Assembly (NCBI GenBank): GCA_964623085.1
Contig: CAZUTO010000004.1
Location: forward strand, 1 to 64,000
From: CAZUTO01 sp964623085
GTDB lineage: Bacteria > Pseudomonadota > Gammaproteobacteria > Pseudomonadales > GM7GCV1
Direction of reading: 5' to 3'
Length of the DNA: 64,000 bases
The translations under genes were made by a program, and so were the position numbers. A model generated the notes under the pieces. It was not told the DNA's origin and searched no databases. It saw only the letters and a program-made list of their open reading frames with translations. Shown piece by piece: positions 50,314-60,172 of this stretch. Numbering within the stretch: position 1 is the stretch's first letter; every line of letters starts with the position of its first letter.

Positions 50314-53300
50314 ATGAAACTAAAATATTTTGTCGCGTCAGCTTTTCTGTTGCCTTTGCTGTGCGCGCAGGCGGAAGACATTGAAATCTATTCTGGAATA
50401 GGCAGTGATGATGTAAACCCTAACATACTTTTTGTTTTGGATACATCCGGCAGTATGAGAGACGGTATCGCGGTATCATTTACTACCTTTGATAATCAGA
50501 TTGACTACGGCAACTCTAACGATGACCACTTTTTTGTGTACGATCGTAATCTTAATTATCAGAATGTTTTTTACACAAGAGACCAGGTCGCTTGTAACGC
50601 TATGTTAACCTTTTTCGACAGCGGTGCGTCGCTACCTTTGTTTGATGACTTTTTTTTGCAGTGGAACAACGGCCTAAATGATTGGTCAGATAGCCTATTT
50701 GTTCCTAGCGATCCACTTGAAATTTTAGAATGTGAGTCGGACGCAGGAATCCACGGAATAGATGATATTAGGCAAGAAACCTACGTTACCTTATGTCCTG
50801 ATGGAAGTTGTCAGACACCGAGATACACAACGAGCAATCCAGGCGTTAATTTTATGACGGAAGGCAAAGATGTCTTTCTTGTAGGCGCTAACTTCCGGGA
50901 TTATCTTGAATCTGGCGTATCTTCTAACAACCCAGCCGGAAACATTGCCGCAGATGTGGAAGCTTACTGCGATGACAGAAATAACATCGGTGATTTTGTT
51001 CAAGAAACACAGGGGGGCATTGTCTACGAGTGCGTCGCCAAAGTCGATACAATGATGCAGGTAATTCGAGACTTAACCACGAACTTTAATGATGTCAATG
51101 TCGGTTTGGCGCGCTTTCTAGATCGTGGTTTTCTCCCCAATGACGACATACCGTTCCTCGATGGCGGTAGTATCCTCCGGGCCGTTGAAACGATTGATGG
51201 AACACCAGCGGGAGAAGCGAGTAGAGCGGATCTCTTGAATACACTTGATGAACTCTACAACCTAGACTTAGGTGGCAACAACAATGAGTTTGGCGGCCGC
51301 ACGCCATTGATGGAAACACTGTATGAGACGTTTCTCTACTATTCAGGTCAGCCAGTTCTGTTCGGGCAGACACAACTTACAGATCCAAGCGCGGTGAATG
51401 GAACAAACTACGTTTCGCCGATAGAAAACGCATGCCAATCTAATAATGTTATTTATCTGTCAGATGGTGGCCCCAATAGTGACGGTGACAGTATTCCTAC
51501 GACGGCGATTAATTCACTACTGACAAGCTATACCCCTGACGTTATTGCGGATCAATTTTGTTTTTTTGACGACGACCGTGGCGACCCTGATGGTGACAAC
51601 TGTATGGATGAGTTGGCCGAGATCATGGCGAACTATGATCACGAGGCGCTTCAGACAAGAGCTGGTGCCACCGAGTTGCTTAATAACACCGTCAATACCT
51701 ATACCATCGGTTTCGCTACGGATGAGGATGTACTAGAAGACGCCGCAATAAAAGGGGGTGGCGAGTATTTTATTGCCTCAGATTATCGGCAGCTGCTGGT
51801 ATCCTTCCAAAATATTTTGGCGTCTATTTCGCTATCTAATCCATCGACGCTATTAGCACCGGCGGTATCAGTAAACGCTTTTAATGAGCTTCAGCACAGG
51901 GATGACCTTTACTACGCTGTTTTTGAGCCTGCAGCCACGCCAAAATGGCAAGGAAATGTGAAAAAATATCGTATTGAGAACGGTGATATTTTGGATGCAA
52001 ATAACGCGTTGGCGATTGATCCAGCAACGGGCTTTTTCAATGAGACTTCACAGAGCTTTTGGTCTAACCAGGTTGATGCATCCAATGTGCCGCTTGGCGG
52101 AATACGGGAGCAGTTTACCAATAACCGCCGAATATTTATTGACGGTGCGGTACTCGATACGCCACAAACCGGCATTGTCCAGCTTGGGCAGAATGATGAC
52201 TTATCGCCAGTGGCGGCAGGAGTAGGTAGTGATGCTGAGGCGGCAACCATTAGAGATTGGATCCTAGGCGAGGATGTGTCTGATGCGGATGCTGACAATA
52301 ATATTGCCGAAGCTCATCAGTACGCAGCCGATTCACTGCATGCTCGGCCGTTTGTGGTGACCTACGAAGGAACTAATGCAACCAATGCGCGTGATGTTCT
52401 TTTTGTGCCAACAAATAAAGGGTTTTTGCATGCGATAGATGCACGTAATAACTCTGGCGATGAACTTTGGTCTTATATACCTGAAAGCTTATTGAGTAAT
52501 TCAACGGGCTATTTAGAAAATGCTGCGACCCAAGCACATATCTACGGTCTTGACGGTGAGACGACCGTCTATACGGAAGAAGCAGCGAACAGCACGCCGA
52601 GTAATTTTGCATTGGATACGGTTCAGCTATTTCAGGGTATGCGCCGCGGTGGTAGAAACTACTACGCATGGGATGTATCCAATGCGCTGTCGACCACGGG
52701 TACCCCAATTTCTGAGATGTGGAGCATTGAAGGCGGAGTGGGCGATTTTGCTAATCTCGGCCAAACTTGGTCCAGAATGATTAGAACCCAGATCAACAAT
52801 GATTGCGATGCGGACGGCCAAAACTGTACATCGCGAGATGTGTTGGTATTCAGTGGTGGTTACGATACCTATTATGATGATCCCACAGTCGCACCCTATA
52901 CTGGTCCTTCGAACGTTCAGGGTAATGCGATATATATTGTGGACGCAAATACAGGCGACCTGTTGTGGTCAGCTGGTGATGCCAGCGACAATCACGATTT
53001 AGGCTTGGATATGTTTAATAGTATTCCTGCATCGCCAACGCCGATTGATATCAATGGCGATGGCGCTATGGAAACGCTGTTCGCAGTCGATATTAGCGGC
53101 AAAGTGTGGCGCATAGACTTTGATCAAACGGCGCCAAGCCCAACGGCAGGAAATTTTGCTCAGGGCGGTATGATTGCGGATCTTTCCAGCAATCAACCCA
53201 CGCGGTTTTATAACGCGATAGATGCTTCATTTTTAGCGCCGCGTGGTGAAAGCGCTTTCTTTAATCTGGTGGTGGGCTCGGGCTATCGTGCGCACCCTCG

Positions 53301-53880
53301 GGAGACTAATGAAGATACCAACGCTCTTTTTGTTATCTATGATGAAAATGTGTTTGCACCTCGAGATGACAACAATGACGGAATCTACGAGTATGGTTAT
53401 ACAGACACAGGTGGCGTAGTGTCTTTTGCCAATGGCGACCTGTTCGAAGTAACACAAGGTAACCCAGCAGTGAGGGGCGTCAATACGAACCTCGGGTTTT
53501 ATTTTTCTTTCATTGATCAAAATGAAAAACTTCTCCAATCAACGACTACTCTTGCGGGTGTTGTGACTTTTGCGACCTACATTCCAGTGGGTGGCACAAA
53601 TCAAGTGGAACTATGTGGCAGCGGTAATATCGGCAGTGGCAGAGTCTACGCCGTCGATTTGGCAACGGGTAATATCATTTTTACTGAGCCATTAGGCGTA
53701 GATGGTATTCCACCGGACCCCACCTTTTTGTTAACGGAGCAAGGTGGCTTAACCATCTGTATTGGTACCGAATGTTTTGTGAAAAGCCCTGGCGATCCTG
53801 CTATTCCACAAAATATTGTAGACGCTCAAAACCTTGAAGTGGGAACAGCGCTACGAACCTATTGGCGAGAAGAACAATGA
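50314..53880 (+). CDS. pilY1: Type IV pilus tip adhesin PilY1
   Basis: ATG 50314 is chosen over 50299 because GAGGG precedes it and the signal peptide begins there (ending LLCAQA). 1188 residues. The N-terminal part is a von Willebrand A-like domain with the MIDAS motif DTSGS at residues 43-47. The C-terminal half is the PilY1 beta-propeller (VLFVPTNKGFLHAIDARNNSGDELWSYIPESLL, GNAIYIVDANTGDLLWS). Two EF-hand-like loops, DINGDGAMETLF and DNNNDG-like DDNNDGIYEYG, could bind calcium. PilY1 caps the pilus, promotes extension and senses surfaces. It sits between minor pilin genes and pilE. Confidence 0.95.
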   Translation: MKLKYFVASAFLLPLLCAQAEDIEIYSGIGSDDVNPNILFVLDTSGSMRDGIAVSFTTFDNQIDYGNSNDDHFFVYDRNLNYQNVFYTRDQVACNAMLTFFDSGASLPLFDDFFLQWNNGLNDWSDSLFVPSDPLEILECESDAGIHGIDDIRQETYVTLCPDGSCQTPRYTTSNPGVNFMTEGKDVFLVGANFRDYLESGVSSNNPAGNIAADVEAYCDDRNNIGDFVQETQGGIVYECVAKVDTMMQVIRDLTTNFNDVNVGLARFLDRGFLPNDDIPFLDGGSILRAVETIDGTPAGEASRADLLNTLDELYNLDLGGNNNEFGGRTPLMETLYETFLYYSGQPVLFGQTQLTDPSAVNGTNYVSPIENACQSNNVIYLSDGGPNSDGDSIPTTAINSLLTSYTPDVIADQFCFFDDDRGDPDGDNCMDELAEIMANYDHEALQTRAGATELLNNTVNTYTIGFATDEDVLEDAAIKGGGEYFIASDYRQLLVSFQNILASISLSNPSTLLAPAVSVNAFNELQHRDDLYYAVFEPAATPKWQGNVKKYRIENGDILDANNALAIDPATGFFNETSQSFWSNQVDASNVPLGGIREQFTNNRRIFIDGAVLDTPQTGIVQLGQNDDLSPVAAGVGSDAEAATIRDWILGEDVSDADADNNIAEAHQYAADSLHARPFVVTYEGTNATNARDVLFVPTNKGFLHAIDARNNSGDELWSYIPESLLSNSTGYLENAATQAHIYGLDGETTVYTEEAANSTPSNFALDTVQLFQGMRRGGRNYYAWDVSNALSTTGTPISEMWSIEGGVGDFANLGQTWSRMIRTQINNDCDADGQNCTSRDVLVFSGGYDTYYDDPTVAPYTGPSNVQGNAIYIVDANTGDLLWSAGDASDNHDLGLDMFNSIPASPTPIDINGDGAMETLFAVDISGKVWRIDFDQTAPSPTAGNFAQGGMIADLSSNQPTRFYNAIDASFLAPRGESAFFNLVVGSGYRAHPRETNEDTNALFVIYDENVFAPRDDNNDGIYEYGYTDTGGVVSFANGDLFEVTQGNPAVRGVNTNLGFYFSFIDQNEKLLQSTTTLAGVVTFATYIPVGGTNQVELCGSGNIGSGRVYAVDLATGNIIFTEPLGVDGIPPDPTFLLTEQGGLTICIGTECFVKSPGDPAIPQNIVDAQNLEVGTALRTYWREEQ

Positions 53881-53903
53881 TAAATCGAATAGAGAGAGAC
53901 CCT

Positions 53904-54332
53904 ATGCTGAAGCAAGGCGGACTAACTAACCAAAAGGGCCTTACCCTGATTGAACTGATGATCGTGGTGGCGATCATCGGCATCATTGCGGCTGTTGGTT
54001 ATCCTGCGTATCAGAGCCAAGCTGAGAAGACGCGCCGTACTGAAGGGACGACTGAACTAACGCGACTTATGGATTTACAAGAGCGTTACTACATCAATAA
54101 TTTCCCGCCAAGCTATACGGCAAATCTAGGTGATTTAGGGCCGGATCCTGGTGCGACGGTAACAACCGATAGTGGACACTATATTATTAGTGCTGCTGCC
54201 TGTGCTGGCGAAACTATTACGCAGTGCGTGCAGCTAACGGCCGCTGCACAGCCTTCTCAGGTAAACGATGGAGATTTAACATTGGACAGCCGAGGTCAGA
54301 GAACACGTGACGGAGACCCAGGCTGGGATTAA
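53904..54332 (+). CDS. pilE: Type IV minor pilin PilE
   Basis: ATG 53904 (after GAGAGAGA) gives a 12-residue leader MLKQGGLTNQKG and a 142-residue preprotein. ATG 53877, overlapping the pilY1 stop, would add nine residues and is also possible. After LTLIELMIVVAIIGIIAAVGYPAYQSQ comes the PilE family body (RRTEGTTELTRLMDLQERYYINN, ...GHYIISA) and a two-cysteine region ending LTLDSRGQRTRDGDPGWD. This is the closing gene of the operon, and the order pilY1-pilE supports the name. Confidence 0.92.
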   Translation: MLKQGGLTNQKGLTLIELMIVVAIIGIIAAVGYPAYQSQAEKTRRTEGTTELTRLMDLQERYYINNFPPSYTANLGDLGPDPGATVTTDSGHYIISAAACAGETITQCVQLTAAAQPSQVNDGDLTLDSRGQRTRDGDPGWD

Positions 54333-54361
54333 GGATTAACAACACATAGTTGATAGTTGGG

Positions 54362-55708
54362 TCAGTCATCTTTCCCTAAGCCGTGTTTGGAAAGTTTATA
54401 TCTAAATTGCCTTGGAGTGAGACCAAGTCGCTTTGCGGCTTTGGTCTGTTTCCATTTTTCTTTATCCAGCGCTTGCGTGATAATTTCTCGTTCTATTTTC
54501 TCAAGATATCCTTCTAAATCATTAATATCTAAATAGTTTTCTATTTTTTGTTGACGACTTTGCGATACGAAGCTGGGTGGGAACTGTAAGTTTTCGGCAC
54601 CTATTTCATTACTTGAACTCGCCGCCTGCGCGCGCTTAAGAATATTTTCAAGTTCGTTAATGTTTCCTGGGAAACTGTAGTCTTCTAGTAACTTAAGCGC
54701 CTCTTCCGATAAGGTCACAGGCCCATCAGTTGATGCGGTCTTTAGAATGTGCTCACAGGTAGCTGCAATATCGCCTTTCCGTTCTCTTAGCGGAATCATC
54801 TGAATATCAATAACATTTAGATGGTAATAAAGATCTTCTCTTAAACGGCCGGCTTGGACTTCTGCTTCAAGATTGCTTGTTGTGGCGGTAAATATACGGA
54901 CATCAATGAGTTCACTTGCCGTTGATCCTATCGGCGTCACAGTCCGTTCTTTTAGAGTCGTAAGCAGTTTGCTCTGGAAGTGATGTGGAAGACTCGCTAT
55001 TTCATTTAGAAACAGGCTACCGCCATTCGCTGTTTTAAAAAGCCCTAGCTTCATATTTCTGGCTTCAGGAAAACTATCTTTTTCGTGGCCAAAGAATTCG
55101 CTTTCGAGCAATTCTGGTGGAATAGCTGCACAATCTGCTGAGATGAAGGGGCCGTGTTTCTTTGGGCTGAGATTATGGATGCTGTGTGCGATCAACTCTT
55201 TCCCCGAGCCAGCTTCTCCTTGGATCAATACTGAGGCCATGGATCTTGCGGCCTGATTTACGCATGCTTTCATTTGCTGCATTGCGTCGGAATCACCAAC
55301 CAGTATTTCGTCAGTCTCTTTGAATGTTTGCTTCTCCGTTGAAGCTGCCAAGCGTAGATCTTGAACAAGTGATTCGAGGCGCTTTGACCGAATGGGCTTA
55401 GCTAAAAAGTCGAATGCCCCAGCTTTCATCGCTTTAACGGCGATTTCTGTCGTATCGAATGCAGTCATCACGGCAATGGGCGTATGCGGATGGATGATCT
55501 TAAACTGTTTTACCAAATCTATTCCTGAACCATCAGGCATACGAACGTCAGTAATACAAAGGTCGCATTCAGTTGAGTTAATCAGATTGATCCCTTCTGA
55601 ATAAGACCCAGCTTGAAGGCATTCGAGGCCCATACGTTCCAGGCTAATGGCGAGAAGCTCACGAATATCGGGCTCATCATCAATGAGAATTGCGGTAGAT
55701 TTAGACAT
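54362..55708 (-). CDS. pilR: PilR-type response regulator with degenerate AAA+ domain
   Basis: NtrC-family regulator paired with PilS, 448 residues. The receiver (1-120) is intact, with D10/D11, phosphorylation site D54 (CITDVRMPDG), T81 region and K103-type FLAKPI. The AAA+ domain keeps Walker A GEAGSGKE (164-171) and RLREDLYYHLNV. The sigma-54 contact loop GAFTGA is DSFPEA at 211-216, and the Walker B FLDE is FLNE with Asn235. The C-terminal Fis-type helix-turn-helix is present (WKQTKAAKRLGLTPRQFRYKL). It lies 8 bases after pilS. By sequence it can be phosphorylated and bind DNA but should not open sigma-54 promoters in the usual way. The PilR name rests on its neighbours. Confidence 0.85.
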   Translation of the reverse strand: MSKSTAILIDDEPDIRELLAISLERMGLECLQAGSYSEGINLINSTECDLCITDVRMPDGSGIDLVKQFKIIHPHTPIAVMTAFDTTEIAVKAMKAGAFDFLAKPIRSKRLESLVQDLRLAASTEKQTFKETDEILVGDSDAMQQMKACVNQAARSMASVLIQGEAGSGKELIAHSIHNLSPKKHGPFISADCAAIPPELLESEFFGHEKDSFPEARNMKLGLFKTANGGSLFLNEIASLPHHFQSKLLTTLKERTVTPIGSTASELIDVRIFTATTSNLEAEVQAGRLREDLYYHLNVIDIQMIPLRERKGDIAATCEHILKTASTDGPVTLSEEALKLLEDYSFPGNINELENILKRAQAASSSNEIGAENLQFPPSFVSQSRQQKIENYLDINDLEGYLEKIEREIITQALDKEKWKQTKAAKRLGLTPRQFRYKLSKHGLGKDD

Positions 55709-55716
55709 ATTTTGTT

Positions 55717-57297
55717 CTATTTATTAGGAGGATCAATCCAGGCCGTGACTCTAAAAAAGCCAGATTCTTGATCGTCTGATTTGTATAAGTAATTAATTGA
55801 AGCAAAATTCGCTTCACAGAGTTCCCGGCATAGATAGAGTCCCATTCCCGCACTACCACTTGTCGATTGAAAGGGTGCGAATATATTTTCTACTTCGTCC
55901 TTTGGAATGCCAATACCTCTGTCATAGACATCGAGAAGCAGTAGCCGCCGAGCCTCATCTTCTCGAGCATGAATCGCCACGTCTCTTTTGTTACAAGCAA
56001 TCTGACTGAATTTAAGGCCGTTGTCTACCAGGTTTCTCAAAACTTGGGTTAAATGCTGGCCATCAAAGCTGATGGTGGCGCCAAGAAAAGACTTTACGTG
56101 GATGTTGCAGTCGTCAGTCTGCGATTCCTTGTATTCGCTTACAAACTGTTTAAGCCAAGGCTGGAGTAATAAAGGCTGTATTTGTGGTTCTAGTCGACGA
56201 GAAAGCTGGTGCGCGACATCAATGGTTTTGTCCATTCGTTCGCAATGGCGAGAGATGATATTCACTAGTTTTTTCTGATCATCGTTAAGATCCGGTGAGT
56301 CTTTCAATAGATCATTTGCTTGATTGATAGCGGACAGTGGGTTCCTAACTTCGTGTGCGAGACTGGTACTTAGCTTGCCCAATGCAAATACTTTAGCTTG
56401 CTGTGCGCGTTGCCGAACTTGTTGCGTGTCCTCTAGCATGATGAGTGTGCTGTTTGATGGACCTTGCGAAATGTGTCTGAACTGCGGCTGAATCTCTGCG
56501 CCGGAATAGCTATGAATGAAGGTTTCAACGTGTGCCGATTTATTATTTTTCCAACCTATGTATACATCTCTTAGTTCAGTAAATCGGCTCAAGTTTTGTC
56601 CGGCTAAATCTGATTCGTGTGTGGCTTTTGTTGCCAGCATTTTCTCAGCACTGGGGTTGGCCAACGTAATAGTCTCATTTTCGTCAATGACTATAGCGCC
56701 GCTGAGCATCTGGGTGATAACAGCTTCACTCAGTCGTTGGTATTCGACTGCCTTGGCATCACTTAGTTTTGCACGAGTTTCGGTTTTTGTTAGGCGTTGC
56801 TCGAGTACTTTAAACGCCATGGTGCTGGCAAATAGCATGGCTCCCAGCAATCCAGTGGGGAACAGTGTATCCAAGGATACATCGTTCGAAAGAAACAGAT
56901 TAAGCTGCCCAGCCAAAATGCTTAGTGAGCCAATGGCTGCGATAAGCAGGGATAACTGGATGTTTAGAACAAGCCCGGCCATTGCAGCAGATGGCAACAT
57001 CAAATAGTAAATACCGGAGGCCAGACCTTTGTTAATCCAGCTTAGAATCGCTAGCGCGACTATATCTATTGTTAGATTAAGCGTATTAGCAACGCTGGAA
57101 TTCGGAAATTTGCTGGTAAGTAGGGTGCCTGCCAAAACGGCCAAAAACCATGCGATGCTGACGTAGATGAAAAGAGGGGAGTCAGAATCAAAAAGAATAT
57201 TACTGTCAGAAGTGAAAATTGCAGCAGCAGCAAACAGGCCCGACAAGACCAAGCGGTATATGCGAAAAACACTCTCTATAGTGCCAGTTCGTTGCAA
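55717..57297 (-). CDS. pilS: Sensor histidine kinase PilS
   Basis: Membrane sensor of the PilS-PilR pair, which in pseudomonads senses pilin in the membrane and drives pilA expression. The 526 residues have about six membrane helices (20-180) and a PAS-like domain (200-300). The HisKA domain follows with the phosphorylated histidine in STSLAHEVRNPLSAI. The ATPase domain has the N box LRNLVDNGLKFS and G boxes DRGIGIPKDEV and GMGLYLCREL. All catalytic motifs look intact, in contrast to its partner. It is divergent from nadE. Confidence 0.92.
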   Translation of the reverse strand: MQRTGTIESVFRIYRLVLSGLFAAAAIFTSDSNILFDSDSPLFIYVSIAWFLAVLAGTLLTSKFPNSSVANTLNLTIDIVALAILSWINKGLASGIYYLMLPSAAMAGLVLNIQLSLLIAAIGSLSILAGQLNLFLSNDVSLDTLFPTGLLGAMLFASTMAFKVLEQRLTKTETRAKLSDAKAVEYQRLSEAVITQMLSGAIVIDENETITLANPSAEKMLATKATHESDLAGQNLSRFTELRDVYIGWKNNKSAHVETFIHSYSGAEIQPQFRHISQGPSNSTLIMLEDTQQVRQRAQQAKVFALGKLSTSLAHEVRNPLSAINQANDLLKDSPDLNDDQKKLVNIISRHCERMDKTIDVAHQLSRRLEPQIQPLLLQPWLKQFVSEYKESQTDDCNIHVKSFLGATISFDGQHLTQVLRNLVDNGLKFSQIACNKRDVAIHAREDEARRLLLLDVYDRGIGIPKDEVENIFAPFQSTSGSAGMGLYLCRELCEANFASINYLYKSDDQESGFFRVTAWIDPPNK

Positions 57298-57439
57298 GTA
57301 GACTTTCCCTTTTTACAGTAATCATATAGGAGCATCGGAGTTGATCCTATAGTTTCGTGCTTGGTTTGTGATGAGGATTTTGCTTTTCAAAAACGCTTGC
57401 GTGCTGGAAAATGGCTGGACGATTTCAAGCGATAAATGT

Positions 57440-59047
57440 ATGTCCCTACCTAAACTCTATATGGTTCAATTTGACGCCCATGTCGGCGATGTTGCGGGTA
57501 ACGCTGAACGGATAATTAACATCATCCGTGATGCTGCGCAGACAGAGGCGGATATTGTTGTGTTCCCTGAACTAGCACTTTGTGGGTATCCGCCAGAAGA
57601 TTTGTTGCTGCGCTCCAGTATGGATTTGCGTATAACGAGGGCGATTGAAAAAATACAGAAAGCGATCACTCGGCAAGCCGTTGTTTTAGGTTACCCGACC
57701 CAAGCAGCGGGGCAGCGCTTTAACGCAGCAGGCGTGTTTCGCGATGGAGTAAAGATTGCGGAATATAGAAAGCGTACGTTGCCCAACTTTCGCGTTTTTG
57801 ATGAAAAGCGCTATTTCTCTGAAGGCGAGCAAGCCTGTGTTTTTGAGCACGACGGTCTCCGTTACGGCCTGACGATTTGCGAAGATCTATGGCACGAAGA
57901 ACCCGTTAAAGACACAGTGAATGCGGGTGCTGAAATCCTGATCAATATCAATGCTTCACCCTTTCACAAAACGAAGGTACAAGAACGCCTGGAAGTGATA
58001 GAGGCAAGAGCTGATGCGCACCGCATACCCATTGTTTATTTGAATACAGTGGGAGGGCAGGATGAACTGGTATTTGATGGTGGCTCCTGTATAGCTGATG
58101 CTAGCGGAAAACTGATCTATCAAGCGCCCTGGTTTGAAGAAGCCATTGAGCTTGTTGATATGGCGGATAGTGCGTCTCTTACAAAAGCACCATTTCTTAC
58201 CATGCCTGCTGCCTGTTATTCAGCGCTGGTACTAGGTGTGCGCGATTATGTGCAAAAGAATGGATTCCCCGGCGTGATAATAGGATTATCTGGTGGTATT
58301 GATTCGGCGTTAACGCTCGCTATAGCGGTGGATGCGTTAGGCCCAGATCAGGTAGAGGCAGTCATGATGCCATTTCACTACACTTCCGAAATGAGTCGCA
58401 GTGATGCTGCCGAACAGGCCGAGAAATCAGGCGTGAAATACGGCGAAATTACTATCGCACCTATGGTCGATGCGTTTTCGACTGCACTAGCACCGGAGTT
58501 TGAAGGCTTGGCGGTAGACACTACTGAACAGAATATTCAGGCGCGATGCCGCGGGACCTTGTTAATGGCTATCTCTAATAAAAAGGGTAGTTTGGTGCTC
58601 ACTACTGGCAACAAGAGTGAAATGGCGGTTGGCTATGCGACGCTCTATGGTGATATGGCTGGTGGGTTTGATGTTCTCAAAGATGTATCAAAAATGTTGG
58701 TATATGAGCTGGCTAGATATAGAAATAGTACTGGGGGGGCAATTCCTCAGCGTGTAATAGATCGGCCACCATCGGCAGAGCTCGCGCCCGATCAGATCGA
58801 TGAAGACAGCTTGCCGCCTTATGAGATTCTTGACCAGATTCTAGAGATGTATATCGAGCAGGATATGAGTGCTGAGAAGATCGTTGATGAAGGGTTTTCA
58901 GAACAGATTGTTCAGAAAATTTTGCGGCTTGTTGATATTAACGAATACAAAAGAAGGCAGGCAGCGATTGGCCCAAGAATTACGACGCGAGGCTTTGGTC
59001 GAGATCGACGCTACCCAATTACTAACGGTTGGAAGATAGGCGACTAA
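57440..59047 (+). CDS. nadE: Glutamine-dependent NAD+ synthetase (NadE)
   Basis: Last step of NAD synthesis, with a built-in glutaminase. The start was set at ATG 57440 (MSLPKLYMVQFDAHVGDVAGN), giving 535 residues as is normal. ATG 57368 would add 24 unrelated residues. The N-terminal nitrilase-type glutaminase has the catalytic Glu in VVFPELALCGYPPEDLL, Lys in YRKRTLPNF and Cys in GLTICEDLWHEEP. The C-terminal synthetase has the P-loop GLSGGIDSALTLAI and the TTGNKSEMAVGYATLYGDMAGGF motif. Confidence 0.95.
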   Translation: MSLPKLYMVQFDAHVGDVAGNAERIINIIRDAAQTEADIVVFPELALCGYPPEDLLLRSSMDLRITRAIEKIQKAITRQAVVLGYPTQAAGQRFNAAGVFRDGVKIAEYRKRTLPNFRVFDEKRYFSEGEQACVFEHDGLRYGLTICEDLWHEEPVKDTVNAGAEILININASPFHKTKVQERLEVIEARADAHRIPIVYLNTVGGQDELVFDGGSCIADASGKLIYQAPWFEEAIELVDMADSASLTKAPFLTMPAACYSALVLGVRDYVQKNGFPGVIIGLSGGIDSALTLAIAVDALGPDQVEAVMMPFHYTSEMSRSDAAEQAEKSGVKYGEITIAPMVDAFSTALAPEFEGLAVDTTEQNIQARCRGTLLMAISNKKGSLVLTTGNKSEMAVGYATLYGDMAGGFDVLKDVSKMLVYELARYRNSTGGAIPQRVIDRPPSAELAPDQIDEDSLPPYEILDQILEMYIEQDMSAEKIVDEGFSEQIVQKILRLVDINEYKRRQAAIGPRITTRGFGRDRRYPITNGWKIGD

Positions 59048-59079
59048 AATAGCCGACTAACTAAAACGGTTGTGCGAAG

Positions 59080-60063
59080 TTACTGTAACGAGCTTGAGCT
59101 CTGTTCAATATTCTCTTCGTTATTGCCATTACTTACTCGGGCAATATTCTCAGTTGGATTATCTTGATACTCTGGGTTGTACAACTCTCGTGTATCAAAC
59201 CCTAATGGCCGAGGTCGGTCGAGCAATCCAAAACTAACCCGGTTCAGGAATGATCGCGATTCGCCTGCCAAGATTTGGCGACGTTCGAAGTTTCCGTCTG
59301 AATCGAGTGCGGGGTGATCAGGGAAATTATCGCGCAAAACAGCAACGCTGTTATCTGCTAATTCATCGTATCCCAGAAGTGTGTAGCCCTGTGCCATGAC
59401 GGCAAGTCCGTCTGCTACCGCAGGCGAGCCCTGGAAGTTCTCAACCACATATCTGCCGCGGTTAGTTGCGCTCAAATAGGCGCCGCGTTTGAAGTAATAG
59501 TTGGCAACATTAATCTCATGTCGCCCAAGTAGATTTCTTATATAAATCAATCTCTTGCGGGCATCTTCTCCATAAGAGCTATTTGGGTAGCGGACCAGTA
59601 GTTCAGAGAAGTGGGCATAGGCCTCGCGTGCGCTGCCGGGGTCACGCTTCGTTATATCAATCGGTAAGAATTGGCCGAAAAACGATGATTCACTAGAGAA
59701 TGCAATTAGGCCACGCATGTAATATGCGTAGTCAATGTTGACATGCTCCGGGTGCAGTCGAATAAATCGGTCAGCAGTTGCTAGGGCAGAGTCATAGTTG
59801 GCTGAGCGGTAATAGGCATAGATGAGTTCTAGTTGAGCTTGCTCGGCGTAGGTGCCAAATGGAAACTGTGCTTCTAGTATCTGGAGCTGTTCGATAGCGA
59901 CGACAAATTGGTTTCCTTCAAGTGCCTGGATTGCCCGGTCATAGGCCTGTTTTTCGAACGCCGCAATGCCAGTTAATCCGTTGCTTGGAATATTGGTAGG
60001 GCTGGAAGAGCACGCACCAATGAAAAGGACGGATAAAAGGAGAGCAACAAGTCTAAAACGCAT
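59080..60063 (-). CDS. bamD: Outer-membrane assembly lipoprotein BamD
   Basis: Essential lipoprotein of the BAM complex that inserts beta-barrel proteins. The start was set at ATG 60063, where the lipoprotein signal MRFRLVALLLSVLFIGAC begins (ATG 60102 would add 13 residues before it). 327 residues follow. TPR units cover about 30-270, with YDRAIQALEGNQFVVAIEQLQILEAQFPFGTYAEQAQLELIYAYY and the family motif HPEHVNIDYAYYMRGL. The C-terminal 60 residues are a low-complexity tail. Pseudomonad BamD (ComL) is similarly longer than the E. coli protein. It is divergent from rluD, the usual layout. Confidence 0.94.
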   Translation of the reverse strand: MRFRLVALLLSVLFIGACSSSPTNIPSNGLTGIAAFEKQAYDRAIQALEGNQFVVAIEQLQILEAQFPFGTYAEQAQLELIYAYYRSANYDSALATADRFIRLHPEHVNIDYAYYMRGLIAFSSESSFFGQFLPIDITKRDPGSAREAYAHFSELLVRYPNSSYGEDARKRLIYIRNLLGRHEINVANYYFKRGAYLSATNRGRYVVENFQGSPAVADGLAVMAQGYTLLGYDELADNSVAVLRDNFPDHPALDSDGNFERRQILAGESRSFLNRVSFGLLDRPRPLGFDTRELYNPEYQDNPTENIARVSNGNNEENIEQSSSSLQ

Positions 60064-60172
60064 TCGAGATATTCCGGAGCTTATCAGTGTAGAATTCGTC
60101 ATTTAACCACATGCACATAGTTCTATAAATGGTTCAATAAATGCAGATATTAGTCTAACCGTCATAAAACCA

